From Actinotalea sp. (GTDB lineage: Bacteria; Actinomycetota; Actinomycetes; Actinomycetales; Cellulomonadaceae): a DNA stretch of 17,783 nucleotides. Positions 9,569-17,783 of this stretch are shown in pieces. The DNA lies in assembly GCA_014360395.1 (NCBI GenBank), contig JACIXM010000008.1, positions 1 through 17,783 on the forward strand, given 5' to 3'. Within the stretch, counting starts at the first letter, position 1, and each line of letters starts with the position of its first letter. Both the position numbers and the translations under genes were made by a program. The notes below the pieces were generated by a model. It did no database searches, was not told where the DNA came from, and saw nothing but the letters and a program-made list of their open reading frames with translations.

Positions 9569-10930
9569 GTGGAGCGCCGGATCTTCGGGCTGGAGACCGA
9601 GTACGGCGTCACCTGCGCGGTCGACAGCGGCCGCGGGCTCTCCGCCGACGAGGTGGCCCGGTACCTGTTCCGCAAGGTGGTGGCCTGGGGCCGGTCCTCG
9701 AACGTCTTCCTGCGCAACGGCTCCCGCCTGTACCTCGACGTGGGCTCCCACCCGGAGTACGCCACGGCGGAGTGCGACGACATCCGTGACCTGGTCGCGC
9801 ACGACCGGGGCGGGGAGCGCATCCTCGAGGGTCTGGTGGCCGACGCCCAGCAGAGGCTCGAGCACGAGGGTCTGCCCGGTCGGATCCACCTGTTCAAGAA
9901 CAACACCGACTCGGCGGGGAACTCCTACGGCTGCCACGAGAACTACCTGGTGCGGCGCCAGGGGGACTTCGGCCGCCTCGCCGACGTGCTGGTGCCCTTC
10001 CTCATCACCCGTCAGGTCCTCACCGGGGCCGGGAAGGTGCTGCCCACCCCGCGCGGGGCGGTGTACTGCCTCTCCCAGCGGGCGGACCACATCTGGGAGT
10101 CCGTCTCCAGCGCGACGACCCGGTCCCGGCCGATCATCAACACCCGGGACGAGCCGCACGCCGACGCCGAGGCCTACCGCCGGCTCCACGTCATCGTCGG
10201 CGACTCCTCCATGGCGGAGCCCACGACGCTGCTGAAGACCGGCGCGACGGACCTCGTGCTGCGCCTGGTCGAGGCGGGCATCCCGATGCGGGAGATCGGC
10301 CTGGAGAACCCGATGCGGGCGATCCGCGAGATCAGCCACGACATGACCGGAGGTGCCCCCGTCCGGCTGACCAGCGGGCGCACCGCGACCGCCCTCGACA
10401 TCCAGGAGGAGTACCTCGGCCGGGTCCAGGACTTCGTGGCGCAGTCGGTCGAGCCGACGGACGTCATCAAGCGGACGCTGGACCTGTGGGAGCGCGGGCT
10501 GCGCGCGCTGCGGACCGGGGACCTCACTCTCGTCGACCGCGAGCTGGACTGGGTCATCAAGCACCGGCTCATCGAGCGCTACCGGACCAAGCACGACCTG
10601 TCCCTGGACGACCCCCGGGTGGCGCGGCTGGACCTGGCCTACCACGACATCTCGCGCACCGAGGGTCTGTACAACCTGCTGGCCGCGCGCGGCATGGTGG
10701 AGCGGGTGGTGACCGACCTCGACACGTTCGAGGCCACGGCGGTGCCGCCGCAGACCACCCGGGCGAAGCTGCGGGGGGACTTCGTCCGCCGCGCCCAGGA
10801 GGCGCGCCGCGACTACACCGTCGACTGGGTGCACCTGAAGCTCAACGACCAGGCGCAGCGCACGGTGCTGTGCAAGGACCCCTTCCGCAGCGTCGACGAG
10901 CGGGTCGAGCGGCTCCTCGAGTCCCTGTGA
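9569..10930 (+). CDS. pafA: Pup-protein ligase PafA
   Basis: A 453-residue ligase that uses ATP to activate the C-terminal glutamate of Pup and joins it to substrate lysines. It is a paralogue of Dop. The N-terminal [16 protein letters not shown] carries the ATP/Mg-binding Glu9, and [21 protein letters not shown] carries Asp57, the same number as the catalytic base of mycobacterial PafA. Further signatures are [75 protein letters not shown] and the C-terminal [25 protein letters not shown]. There is no Dop-type loop. Length and residues are normal. The GTG lies three bases after the prcA stop with GAGGG upstream, so this is the last gene of the proteasome operon. Confidence 0.97.
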   Translation: MERRIFGLETEYGVTCAVDSGRGLSADEVARYLFRKVVAWGRSSNVFLRNGSRLYLDVGSHPEYATAECDDIRDLVAHDRGGERILEGLVADAQQRLEHEGLPGRIHLFKNNTDSAGNSYGCHENYLVRRQGDFGRLADVLVPFLITRQVLTGAGKVLPTPRGAVYCLSQRADHIWESVSSATTRSRPIINTRDEPHADAEAYRRLHVIVGDSSMAEPTTLLKTGATDLVLRLVEAGIPMREIGLENPMRAIREISHDMTGGAPVRLTSGRTATALDIQEEYLGRVQDFVAQSVEPTDVIKRTLDLWERGLRALRTGDLTLVDRELDWVIKHRLIERYRTKHDLSLDDPRVARLDLAYHDISRTEGLYNLLAARGMVERVVTDLDTFEATAVPPQTTRAKLRGDFVRRAQEARRDYTVDWVHLKLNDQAQRTVLCKDPFRSVDERVERLLESL

Positions 10931-10945
10931 CGCCGCCGTGCCGGA

Positions 10946-10984
10946 CCGGGCCCGGCTGCCGGGAGCGACGCCTCCGGGCAGGCG
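10946..10984 (+). terminator. possible terminator region after pafA
   Basis: Several short inverted repeats are packed here: CCGGGCCCGG (10946-10955), CCCGGC-T-GCCGGG (10951-10963) and CGCCT paired with AGGCG around a six-base loop (10969-10984). There is no T run. The region lies between the end of the proteasome operon and the FKBP promoter. Termination is a guess from position. Confidence 0.25.
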
Positions 10985-10991
10985 GACCACG

Positions 10992-10997
10992 TACAGT
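10992..10997 (+). promoter_or_regulatory. -10 box (TACAGT) of the FKBP gene
   Basis: TACAGT predicts a transcript start near 11004 and a leader of about 37 bases to the GTG at 11041. It is the only TAnnnT hexamer that I found in the pafA-FKBP gap. Confidence 0.45.
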
Positions 10998-11028
10998 TCC
11001 TGACCGTCCCGCTCCCCGAACCGTGATC

Positions 11029-11034
11029 AGGAGG
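11029..11034 (+). promoter_or_regulatory. ribosome binding site deciding the FKBP start
   Basis: AGGAGG lies six bases before GTG 11041. This favours that start over the in-frame GTG at 11023, which has no such site. Confidence 0.7.
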
Positions 11035-11040
11035 ACCCGC

Positions 11041-11925
11041 GTGCGTCGACGAACCGCCACCACCGCGGTCGCCCTCGTGCTGGCCCTCGGGCTCGCCGCG
11101 TGCACGGCGGAGCCGGAGGCCGTGGGTGAGGTCAGCGTGCAGGGCGAGGCGGGCAACGCGCCCGAGCTGGTCTACGAGACCCCGCTCGTCGTGACCGAGC
11201 CGACGGTCGAGGTCCTCGCCGAGGGCGACGGGCCGGCGCTCGTCGACGGCGGGCCCGTGCTCGTCGACTACTACGCGGAGGACGGGTCCGACGGCTCGCT
11301 CGTGGGCGAGACCTACTCTTCGGAGCCCAAGCCCTACCTGCTCAGCGCGGAGGCTCTCGGCGTGGCGATCCACGACGCGCTGCGCGGACGGACGGTCGGC
11401 TCCCGGATCCTGCACCTCGTCCCGCCGGAGGGCGACCGCAGCGGCCCCACCGTCGCCGTCTACGACATCCTGCCGACGCGCGCGGCGGGCGAGCCGGTGG
11501 AGGTGCGCGAGGGCCTGCCGGAGGTGACCCTCGCCGACGACGGCGAACCGGAGATCGCCGTGCCCGAGACCGCCCCGCCGGAGGACCTCGTCGTCCAGCC
11601 GTTGCTGCGCGGCAACGGCCCCCAGGTGCAGGCGGGCCAGGTCATCATCGTGCAGTACAAGGGCGTGATGTGGTCCGACGGCACCGTCTTCGACTCCAGC
11701 TGGGGTCCGGGCGAGCTGCCGACCCCGTTCCCCATCGGGGTCGGGTCCGTCCTGCCCGGCTGGGACCTCGGGCTCGTGGAGCAGACCGTCGGGTCCCAGG
11801 TGATGCTCGTCGTCCCGCCGAACCTCGGCTTCGGCGCGGGGGACACCGAGCTCGCGGAGGAGACGCTCGTGTTCGTCGTCGACATCCTCGCCGCCCGCGG
11901 CGGCCCGACGGAGGTGGAGAGCTGA
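11041..11925 (+). CDS. exported FKBP-type peptidyl-prolyl isomerase lipoprotein
   Basis: A 294-residue protein with a lipoprotein signal: MRRRT, a hydrophobic stretch (9-20) and the lipobox LAAC with Cys21. It should therefore be lipid-anchored on the outer face of the membrane. The C-terminal FKBP domain (about 190-285) keeps the pocket pattern Tyr206 in VQYKG, Phe217-Asp218 in VFDSS, V237-L-P-G-W241, and [20 protein letters not shown]. This matches FKBP12 Tyr26, Phe36-Asp37 and Val55-Trp59. A second, N-terminal FKBP-like domain (about 43-145, [17 protein letters not shown]) lacks the Trp motif and is probably inactive. The expected role is folding of secreted proteins. FKBP genes sit next to pafA in other actinomycetes such as Streptomyces (recalled). 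Its stop overlaps the hisF start by one base. Confidence 0.9.
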   Translation: MRRRTATTAVALVLALGLAACTAEPEAVGEVSVQGEAGNAPELVYETPLVVTEPTVEVLAEGDGPALVDGGPVLVDYYAEDGSDGSLVGETYSSEPKPYLLSAEALGVAIHDALRGRTVGSRILHLVPPEGDRSGPTVAVYDILPTRAAGEPVEVREGLPEVTLADDGEPEIAVPETAPPEDLVVQPLLRGNGPQVQAGQVIIVQYKGVMWSDGTVFDSSWGPGELPTPFPIGVGSVLPGWDLGLVEQTVGSQVMLVVPPNLGFGAGDTELAEETLVFVVDILAARGGPTEVES

Positions 11926-12695
11926 TGGCGGTGGCCGTCCGGGTGATCCCGTGCCTCGACGTGGACGCCGGCCGGGTCGTCAAGGGGGTCAACTTCCGCG
12001 ACCTCCAGGACGCCGGGGACCCGGTCGGGCTCGCCCGTCGGTACGACCGTGAGGGCGCCGACGAGATCACCTTCCTCGACGTCTCCGCCTCGTCCTCGGA
12101 CCGGGAGACCACGTACGACGTCGTGCGCCGCACCGCCGAGGAGGTCTTCGTGCCCCTCACGGTGGGCGGTGGGGTCCGCTCGACCGAGGACGTGGACCGG
12201 CTGCTGCGCGCCGGGGCCGACAAGGTCGGGGTCAACACGGCGGCGATCGCCCGGCCGGCCCTGGTCTCGGAGATCGCCGAGCGGTTCGGCAGCCAGGTGC
12301 TCGTGCTCTCGGTGGACGCGCGCCGGGTCGTCGACGGCCCGCCCACCCCGTCGGGGTACGAGGTGACGACCCACGGCGGCCGGCGCGGCACCGGGATCGA
12401 CGCCGTCGCCTGGGCCCGCCGGGCGGTCGAGCTCGGCGCGGGCGAGGTCCTGCTCAACTCCATGGACGCCGACGGCACCAAGGACGGCTTCGACCTGGAG
12501 ATGCTCGCCGACGTCCGGCGGGAGGTCGCCGTCCCGCTCATCGCCAGCGGGGGAGCGGGCACGGTCGAGCACTTCGTGCAGGCCGCCCGGGCCGGGGCGG
12601 ACGCCCTGCTCGCGGCCAGCGTCTTCCACTTCGGCACGCTCACCGTCGGCGAGGTGAAGGCCGCCCTGCGTGCGGCGGGCGTGCCCGTCCGCTGA
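11925..12695 (+). CDS. hisF: imidazole glycerol phosphate synthase, cyclase subunit HisF
   Basis: A 256-residue TIM-barrel enzyme of histidine synthesis. With ammonia supplied by HisH it converts PRFAR to imidazole glycerol phosphate and AICAR. The two catalytic aspartates are present: Asp12 in [16 protein letters not shown] and Asp131 in VLSVDARRV. Phosphate-binding and barrel motifs are clear: [67 protein letters not shown] and LAASVFHFG. Length is normal. The ATG overlaps the FKBP stop as TGATG, with GGAGA just upstream, so hisF is cotranscribed and probably translationally coupled with an unrelated lipoprotein gene. hisH is not in the window. Confidence 0.97.
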   Translation: MAVAVRVIPCLDVDAGRVVKGVNFRDLQDAGDPVGLARRYDREGADEITFLDVSASSSDRETTYDVVRRTAEEVFVPLTVGGGVRSTEDVDRLLRAGADKVGVNTAAIARPALVSEIAERFGSQVLVLSVDARRVVDGPPTPSGYEVTTHGGRRGTGIDAVAWARRAVELGAGEVLLNSMDADGTKDGFDLEMLADVRREVAVPLIASGGAGTVEHFVQAARAGADALLAASVFHFGTLTVGEVKAALRAAGVPVR

Positions 12696-12702
12696 GGTCG
12701 GC

Positions 12703-12718
12703 CCCGCGGAGCCGCGGG
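12703..12718. terminator. hairpin between convergent hisF and the DinB-like gene
   Basis: CCCGCGG (12703-12709) and CCGCGGG (12712-12718) are perfect inverted repeats. Allowing a four-base loop, six GC pairs remain. It sits eight bases past the hisF stop, between two genes facing each other. There is no T run on either strand, so a bidirectional terminator is plausible but unproven. Confidence 0.35.
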
Positions 12719-12735
12719 TGCCCGCGCGGTCCCGC

Positions 12736-13398
12736 TCAGGACCGGGGGCGGAAGGCCTCCAGGGCGGCCACCTGGTCCGGGGCGCCTTCCAGCTCCACGT
12801 GCGCGACGCCCGGCCGCTCGTAGCCCCAGAGCATCAGCTCGCCGACGTCGCCGCGCAGCATCGCCGGCGTGGAGCCCTCGGACCGGGGGCCGACCCGCAG
12901 CTCCTGCTCGCCGTCCGTCAGCACGAGGGGCACGGGCGTCGAGCGCAGCAGCAGCGGCGCCATGCGCCGCAGGGCCGTCCACAGCGCGGCGGTGTGCCCG
13001 GCCGCGCGGGCCCGCGTCGGGACCCGCCGGCCGTGGGGGCCGCCGCGCCGGACGTCCTCGGTGTGCACGAAGAGCTCGGCGAGCTGGGCGGCGTCGCCGC
13101 CCCAGTGCAGCGGGCTCCACACGGGTGGGCCCTGCGCGACCCGGCCGACCAGCGCCTCCCAGGCGGCCGGTGACGTCGAGCGCGCACCGAGCTCCTGGGT
13201 GCGTCGCTCGGTGCGGGCTGCCAGTGGCTGGAAGGCGATGCCCGCAGCCGCCACCGGGTCCCGCTCGCGCAGCACGAGGTGTGCGGCCAGCTGCTCGGTG
13301 CGCCACCCCGCGCACAGGGTGGGGGCGCCGGGACCGGCCTCGCGCAGCGCGGTCACGACGGCGGCGCGCTCCTGAGGGTGCCACGACATGATCGCCAT
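12736..13398 (-). CDS. DinB-like/maleylpyruvate isomerase N-terminal family protein (TIGR03085 type)
   Basis: A 220-residue protein of the four-helix DinB/MDMPI fold, similar to the actinobacterial family TIGR03085, which has a predicted metal site and no established function. The typical N-terminal segment APTLCAGWRTEQLAAHLVLRERDPVAAAGI carries His40, and the later helix AELFVHTEDVRR carries Glu108 and His112. These three are likely metal ligands. In the wider family some members use mycothiol, but nothing here proves it. It could begin at the ATG at 13389 (MSWHPQERA), which fits family starts better. Neither start has a ribosome binding site, and no TAnnnT box is seen upstream. Members of this family are often found beside hisF or hisI in actinomycetes (recalled). 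It is convergent with hisF. Confidence 0.78.
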   Translation of the reverse strand: MAIMSWHPQERAAVVTALREAGPGAPTLCAGWRTEQLAAHLVLRERDPVAAAGIAFQPLAARTERRTQELGARSTSPAAWEALVGRVAQGPPVWSPLHWGGDAAQLAELFVHTEDVRRGGPHGRRVPTRARAAGHTAALWTALRRMAPLLLRSTPVPLVLTDGEQELRVGPRSEGSTPAMLRGDVGELMLWGYERPGVAHVELEGAPDQVAALEAFRPRS

Positions 13399-13584
13399 GC
13401 TCGCACGGGGAGCGCTGCGGGGAGGGCCGGGGGCCGGCCCGTCCTCAGGCTCAGGTCAGGTCGCCGCGGCGTGCGCGCCCCCGGCAGCCGCCCGCCCGCC
13501 CCGCAGGACGGTCGTGGCCCCGGAGGCGACCCGGGCGTCGCGTGCAAGAATCGTTTCGACCCCCACTCCTCAGGAAGGACCGGT
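13399..13584. other. intergenic region between divergent genes
   Basis: No gene is seen. It holds a hairpin GGGCCGG-ggg-CCGGCCC (13424-13440), three closely spaced CAGG units (from about 13446), and an A/T-richer patch GCAAGAATCGTTTCG (about 13545-13559). In that patch AAGAAT (13546-13551) is a poor -10 candidate for the exporter genes. AGGAAGG (13572-13578) is the ribosome binding site for the GTG at 13585. Confidence 0.4.
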
Positions 13585-15456
13585 GTGCCCGCGCGCTCCC
13601 AGCCCAGCAGGTCCGCCTCGACCGCCCGCCGACCGGCGGCGTTGACCGGTGGGACGGTCCGTCGCTCGCTGCAGCTCATCGGCCGGGGGATGGCCTCCCA
13701 GCCCCGGACGTACGTCCTGGCCGTCCTGACCTCGGCCCTGTTCGGCGCGATGACGGTGGCGGTGAGCCAGGTGCTCGGCTGGGCCACGGACGAGGTCGTC
13801 GTGCCGGCGCTGGCGGGCGATGCGGACGCCCGCGGGCGGCTCTGGTGGGCCGGGCTGGCACTCCTCGGCGTCGCCGTGACGCTGGCCGTCTCCGTGGCGG
13901 GACGCCGGATCTTCGCCGGGATCGGCTACTCCGACATCCAGGCGGACCACCGGCGCGCGGTGACGCGCCAGTACGTGCGGCTGCCGATGTCCTGGCACCG
14001 GGCGCACCCGACGGGCCAGCTGCTGTCCAACGCGAGCTCGGACGTCGAGGCCGCCACCGGCGTGTTCAACCCGCTGCCCTTCGCCATCGGCGTCGTGGCG
14101 ATGATCCTCGTCGCCGCGGTGGCGCTGTTCGCCGTGGACCCCTGGATCGCGGTGACCGCGCTGACGGTCCTGCCCCTGGCGGTCCTGGCGAACTTCGTCT
14201 TCCAGCGGTACATGTCTCCGGCCGTGACGCGGGCACAGCAGCTGCGGGCCGAGGTGGCCGACGTCGCGCACGAGAGCTTCGAGGCGGCGCTGCTGGTCAA
14301 GTCCCTCGGCACGGAGGACCGTGAGGCGGCCCGCTTCGCCGAGCGGACGCACACCCTGCGCGCGGCGAACGTCAAGGTCGGCACCGTCCGGGCGATCTTC
14401 GACCCCGTGATCGACCTGCTGCCGAGCCTGGGGACGCTCCTCGTCCTGCTCGTCGGCGCGAGCCGGGCCGCCGCCGGCGAGGTCGGGACCGGGGGCATCG
14501 TGTCCGCCGCCTACCTGCTGACCCTCATGGCCGTGCCCGTCCGCGCGTTCGGGTGGGTCCTCGGGGAGCTGCCACGCGGACTCGTCGGCCACGACCGGAT
14601 CGCCCGCGTGCTCGACGCCGAGGGAGAGCTCGCGCCCGGCACCCACCCGCTCCCCGCCGGCGGAACCGGGCTCACGGTGCGGATGGAGGGCGTCGGTGTC
14701 GACGTCCCCGGCCCGACCGGTCCGCTGTCCTTGCTGCACGACGTCACGCTCGACGTCCGGCCGGGTACGACGGTGGCGGTGGTCGGCTCCACCGGCGCCG
14801 GCAAGACGACCCTGGTCTCGCTGCTGAGCCGGCTGCAGGACCCCACGTCCGGGCGCGTCCTCCTGGACGGTACCGACGTGCGGGACGTCGCCCCCGCGGA
14901 CCTCACGGGTCAGGTGGCGCTCGTCGCCCAGCAGGCCTTCCTGTTCGAGGACACCGTGCGCGCCAACGTGACGCTGGCCGATCGGGACGACCCGACCGCC
15001 CCCGACGACGGCGCCGTCTGGGAGGCACTGCGGCTGGCCCGGGTCGACGACGTCGTCCGCGAGCTGCCCGGTGGACTCGATGCGCCGCTGGGCGAGCGGG
15101 GCGCGAACCTCTCCGGCGGCCAGCGGCAGCGGATCGCGATCGCCCGGGCGCTCGTGCGGCGACCGCGGCTGCTCGTCCTGGACGACGCGACGTCGGCCGT
15201 CGACCCGCGCGTCGAGCAGGAGATCCTCGCCGGCTTCCGGCGACGGGAGGGCGCCGGGGCGACGGTGGTCATGGTCGCCTACCGGATGGCCTCGGTGCTG
15301 CTGGCCGACGAGGTCGTGCACCTGGAGGGCGGGACCGTCGTGGACCGGGGCACCCACGCCGAGCTCCTCGAGCGCGACCCCGGCTACCGCGATCTCGCCA
15401 CCGCGTACCAGGAGGAGTCGTTGCGCCGCGCCGCGGCCCTGGAGGAGGCCCGATGA
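13585..15456 (+). CDS. ABC exporter half-transporter with degenerate ATP site (subunit 1)
   Basis: A 623-residue half-transporter with an N-terminal membrane domain of six predicted helices (about 40-330) and a C-terminal nucleotide-binding domain (about 370-605). Walker A is GSTGAGKT (Lys407), the Q-loop is in [12 protein letters not shown], and the signature is a normal LSGGQ (509-513). Two catalytic residues are changed. Walker B ends in Asp533-Asp534, so the catalytic glutamate is aspartate, and the switch histidine is Tyr566 (MVAYRM). This is the degenerate half of a heterodimeric exporter of the TM287/288 or LmrCD kind. The GTG at 13585 is preceded by AGGAAGG. The frame is open upstream, but that stretch is antisense to the DinB-like gene. 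It overlaps the next gene as ATGA. The cargo is unknown. Confidence 0.92.
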   Translation: MPARSQPSRSASTARRPAALTGGTVRRSLQLIGRGMASQPRTYVLAVLTSALFGAMTVAVSQVLGWATDEVVVPALAGDADARGRLWWAGLALLGVAVTLAVSVAGRRIFAGIGYSDIQADHRRAVTRQYVRLPMSWHRAHPTGQLLSNASSDVEAATGVFNPLPFAIGVVAMILVAAVALFAVDPWIAVTALTVLPLAVLANFVFQRYMSPAVTRAQQLRAEVADVAHESFEAALLVKSLGTEDREAARFAERTHTLRAANVKVGTVRAIFDPVIDLLPSLGTLLVLLVGASRAAAGEVGTGGIVSAAYLLTLMAVPVRAFGWVLGELPRGLVGHDRIARVLDAEGELAPGTHPLPAGGTGLTVRMEGVGVDVPGPTGPLSLLHDVTLDVRPGTTVAVVGSTGAGKTTLVSLLSRLQDPTSGRVLLDGTDVRDVAPADLTGQVALVAQQAFLFEDTVRANVTLADRDDPTAPDDGAVWEALRLARVDDVVRELPGGLDAPLGERGANLSGGQRQRIAIARALVRRPRLLVLDDATSAVDPRVEQEILAGFRRREGAGATVVMVAYRMASVLLADEVVHLEGGTVVDRGTHAELLERDPGYRDLATAYQEESLRRAAALEEAR

Positions 15457-17300
15457 GCACGACGGCCCGGGACACGCGCCGGGACGAGGAGCAGGCAGGC
15501 ACCGCCGGGGGCGTGCGGCTGGAGACGACGAGCGCCCTCGGCCCGTGGGCGACGCTGCGCCGCGGCGTCCGCATCTCCCCGCAGCTCCTCGACGGCCTGG
15601 CCCTGACGGTCCTGCTCGCGGTGGTCGCCGCCGGCGGGCGGGTCGTCGTGCCCATCGCGGTGCAGCAGACCGTGGACACCGGGATCCTCGCCCCCGGCGG
15701 CCCGGACACGGGCCGGGTCGGCCTGCTGGTCGCCGGCGCGGCGTTGTTCCTGCTGGTCGCGGGCGGTGCCTCGGCGTTGGTCAACATCCGGCTCTTCCGG
15801 GCGAGCGAGTCCGGGTTGGCCGAGCTGCGCACGCGCGCCTTCCGCCACGTGCACGACCTGTCCTCGCTCACGCAGAACACCGAGCGTCGCGGGAGCCTGG
15901 TCTCCCGGGTGACCAGCGACGTCGACACGATCTCGCTCTTCGTGCAGTGGGGCGGGATCATGCTCCTCGTCTCGGTGCTGCAGATCGGCGTGGCGACGGC
16001 CCTCATGCTCGTCTACTCCTGGCAGCTGACCCTCGTGGTGTGGGCCTCCTTCCTGCCGCTGGTCCTGGTCCTGCGGCCCGCGCAGCGGCGGGTGAGCGCC
16101 GCGTACGCCCAGGTGCGCGTCCGGGTCGGCGCCATGCTCGGGGCGATCTCCGAGTCCGTCGTCGGCGCCGAGACCATCCGGGCCTACGGTGTGGGCGCGC
16201 GCACGCAGCGGACCGTGGACCGGGCCGTGCGGGCCACGCGGGACGCGATGGTGCGGGCGCAGACCCGCGTCGCCCTCGTGTTCTCCAGCGGGGTCCTCGT
16301 CGCGAACGCGGTGCTCGCCGCGGTCGTCGTCGTCGGCACGCTCCTGGGCGTGGACGATGGCCTGACCGTCGGGCAGCTCCTGGCGTTCCTCTTCCTCGTG
16401 CAGCTGTTCACCGGACCGGTGCAGATGGCGACGGAGATCCTCAACGAGCTGCAGAACGCCCTGGCGGGCTGGCGTCGGGTCATCGGCGTCATCGACACCG
16501 AGGCCGAGGTGACCGACCGCCCCGGCGCGGTGGACAGCCCGCGCGGCCCCGCGGCCTTCGGCCTGCGCGACGTGTCCTACGCCTATCCGGGCGGGCCGCT
16601 CGTCCTGCGCGACGTCGACCTCGACCTGCCGCTGCGCGCCAAGGTCGCGGTGGTCGGCAAGACCGGCTCCGGCAAGACGACCCTGGCCAAGCTCCTGACC
16701 CGGATGGCCGACCCGGTGCACGGCCGGGTCGAGCTCGACGGCGTGGACCTGCGCGACGTCCGGCTGCGCAGTCTGCGGCAGCGCGTGGTCCTCGTCCCGC
16801 AGGAAGGCTTCCTCTTCGACGGCACGCTCGCGGAGAACGTCGCCTACGGCGCACGCGGGACCTGGGACGACGACGACGCGCGGGACCGGGACGTCGCCCG
16901 CGCGTTCGCCGACCTCGGTCTCGCGGACTGGCTCGAGGCGCTGCCCGGCGGGCTGCACGCCGACGTGGGCCAGCGCGGCGAGCGGCTGTCCGCGGGGGAG
17001 CGGCAGCTCGTGGCTCTCGCCCGCGCCCACCTGGCGGACGCCGACTACCTGGTCCTCGACGAGGCGACGAGCGCGGTGGACCCGGCCACCGAGGTCCGGA
17101 TCGCGCGCGCCCTGGACCAGCTGACCGCTGGACGGGGCACGTTGACGATCGCCCACCGCCTCTCGACGGCCGAGGCGGCGGACCTCGTCGTCGTGGTCGA
17201 CGCCGGCCGGGTGGTCCAGACCGGCCCGCACGCCGAGCTCCTCGGTCAGGACGGTCCCTACGCCGCGATGCACGCGGCGTGGCTGTCGCAGACCCGCTGA
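15453..17300 (+). CDS. ABC exporter half-transporter with catalytic ATP site (subunit 2)
   Basis: A 615-residue partner of the preceding half-transporter. Six membrane helices (about 45-335) are followed by a nucleotide-binding domain (about 365-610) with Walker A GKTGSGKT (Lys408), Q-loop [12 protein letters not shown], Walker B Asp536 with catalytic Glu537 (VLDEATS), and switch His568 (IAHRLST). Its signature is LSAGE (512-516) rather than LSGGQ. In a heterodimer that weaker signature faces the degenerate Walker B/H-loop of subunit 1, while this subunit's full catalytic set faces the good LSGGQ, which is exactly the known asymmetric arrangement. The ATG overlaps the upstream stop (ATGA) and has GGAGGAGG before it. 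A strong hairpin follows the stop. The substrate is unknown: lipids, drugs or a peptide are possible. Confidence 0.93.
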   Translation: MSTTARDTRRDEEQAGTAGGVRLETTSALGPWATLRRGVRISPQLLDGLALTVLLAVVAAGGRVVVPIAVQQTVDTGILAPGGPDTGRVGLLVAGAALFLLVAGGASALVNIRLFRASESGLAELRTRAFRHVHDLSSLTQNTERRGSLVSRVTSDVDTISLFVQWGGIMLLVSVLQIGVATALMLVYSWQLTLVVWASFLPLVLVLRPAQRRVSAAYAQVRVRVGAMLGAISESVVGAETIRAYGVGARTQRTVDRAVRATRDAMVRAQTRVALVFSSGVLVANAVLAAVVVVGTLLGVDDGLTVGQLLAFLFLVQLFTGPVQMATEILNELQNALAGWRRVIGVIDTEAEVTDRPGAVDSPRGPAAFGLRDVSYAYPGGPLVLRDVDLDLPLRAKVAVVGKTGSGKTTLAKLLTRMADPVHGRVELDGVDLRDVRLRSLRQRVVLVPQEGFLFDGTLAENVAYGARGTWDDDDARDRDVARAFADLGLADWLEALPGGLHADVGQRGERLSAGERQLVALARAHLADADYLVLDEATSAVDPATEVRIARALDQLTAGRGTLTIAHRLSTAEAADLVVVVDAGRVVQTGPHAELLGQDGPYAAMHAAWLSQTR

Positions 17301-17310
17301 CCGGGGCGCC

Positions 17311-17350
17311 GCCGGACCGACCGCGGCCCGGGACGCGCGGCCGGTCCGGC
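17311..17350 (+). terminator. 15-base inverted repeat after the ABC exporter operon
   Basis: GCCGGACCGACCGCG (17311-17325) is complementary to CGCGGCCGGTCCGGC (17336-17350) at 14 of 15 positions, with a ten-base loop. It begins ten bases after the exporter stop and ends 12 bases before the hisI -10 box. It has no T run, so it may be a GC-type terminator. It also covers the hisI -35 region and could act as an operator. Confidence 0.5.
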
Positions 17351-17362
17351 AGCCCGACGTGG

Positions 17363-17368
17363 CAGGAT
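17363..17368 (+). promoter_or_regulatory. -10 box (CAGGAT) of hisI, leaderless
   Basis: CAGGAT differs from TAnnnT only in its first base. Six bases then separate it from the GTG at 17375, the same spacing as at the other leaderless genes. No ribosome binding site is present. Confidence 0.5.
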
Positions 17369-17374
17369 CGTCCG

Positions 17375-17783
17375 GTGCCCGAGAACGCCTCTGCCGACGC
17401 CCCCGGGAGCCGCGCCTCCTCCCTCGACCCGGCCGTGGCCGCCCGCCTCAAGCGCGACGCGTCCGGGCTCGTGTGCGCCGTCGTGCAGCAGGACGACACC
17501 GGGGACGTGCTCATGGTCGGCTGGATGGACGACGAGGCGCTGCACCGCACGCTGACCAGCGGACGCGTCACCTTCTGGAGCCGGTCGCGCCAGGAGTACT
17601 GGCGCAAGGGCGACACCTCGGGCCACGTCCAGCACGTCAGGTCCGTGGCGCTGGACTGCGACGGTGACGCGGTGCTCGTCCGGGTCGACCAGGTGGGTGC
17701 GGCGTGCCACACGGGCACGCGCACCTGCTTCGAGGCGGGCGGCGACCTGGGCGCGGTGGTCGGTCCCGCCTCGGCCCACGGCG
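17375..17783 (+). CDS. hisI: phosphoribosyl-AMP cyclohydrolase HisI (cut by window end)
   Basis: The first 136 codons of an open frame that runs off the window. HisI opens the adenine ring of phosphoribosyl-AMP, the third step of histidine synthesis. Family motifs are [38 protein letters not shown], and the metal-binding D94-C95-D96-G-D98 followed by Cys111 and Cys118 in [10 protein letters not shown]. These are the magnesium aspartates and zinc cysteines of the family. Only a few residues of the C-terminus should be missing. No HisE domain can be seen or excluded. The first 17 residues are variable, and the start is set by the promoter. It is transcribed separately from hisF, with the exporter genes and the DinB-like gene between them. 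Confidence 0.95.
   Translation, partial: MPENASADAPGSRASSLDPAVAARLKRDASGLVCAVVQQDDTGDVLMVGWMDDEALHRTLTSGRVTFWSRSRQEYWRKGDTSGHVQHVRSVALDCDGDAVLVRVDQVGAACHTGTRTCFEAGGDLGAVVGPASAHG

Noticed and set aside
8768..10990. Open minus-strand frame of 740 codons opposite prcA and pafA
   Set aside because: Same shadow effect. The plus strand holds clear proteasome genes.
13424..13440. Hairpin GGGCCGG-ggg-CCGGCCC in the intergenic region
   Set aside because: It is seven pairs with a three-base loop, but it lies upstream of both divergent genes, where a terminator is not expected. Such GC-only repeats arise easily at this composition. It is recorded only within the intergenic entry.
14553..15452. Open frame joined to the front of the second exporter gene
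   Set aside because: It lies inside the nucleotide-binding domain of the first exporter gene in a different frame. The ATG at 15453 has a strong ribosome binding site.

Overview
The window is very GC-rich (roughly three-quarters G+C by eye), gene-dense, and carries a complete Pup-proteasome locus, so it comes from an actinomycete. The gene order and sequence flavour suggest a Micrococcales-type genome (Cellulomonas or a relative). That placement is inferred from memory, not from a search. I see no tRNA, rRNA, insertion sequence, prophage or CRISPR array, so this is chromosomal core DNA.

Left part (1-4154): a HAD-family phosphatase runs rightward and overlaps tail-to-tail with a leftward RecB-family nuclease that carries an Fe-S cysteine set. 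Divergent from the nuclease lie a site-2-type intramembrane metalloprotease and then the tRNA m1A58 methyltransferase TrmI.

Centre (4187-10930): the bacterial proteasome system. In order it holds the ring ATPase ARC/Mpa (C-terminal GQYL docking tail), the Pup deamidase/depupylase Dop, Pup itself (C-terminal GGQ, so it needs deamidation), the 20S subunits PrcB and PrcA, and the Pup ligase PafA. Dop converts Pup-Gln to Pup-Glu, PafA attaches it to lysines of target proteins, ARC recognises Pup and unfolds the target, and PrcBA degrades it. pup-prcB-prcA-pafA are packed with gaps of 6 and 3 bases or an ATGA overlap, so they form one operon. ARC and dop each have their own promoter.

Right part (10931-17783): an exported FKBP lipoprotein overlaps hisF by one base. 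A leftward DinB-like (TIGR03085-type) gene follows, then two overlapping half-transporters that make a heterodimeric ABC exporter with one degenerate ATP site, and finally the first 136 codons of hisI, cut by the window edge.

The strongest non-coding signals are these. (1) At five genes a TAnnnT-like -10 box is followed after exactly six bases by a GTG start with no ribosome binding site, which points to leaderless transcripts; trmI is the same with eight bases. (2) The ARC leader holds a perfect 22-base palindrome made of two tandem palindromic decamers. (3) Inverted repeats sit just upstream of the pup and hisI promoters. The proteasome system itself is well known. The possible novelties are its regulatory DNA and an enlarged loop in Dop.
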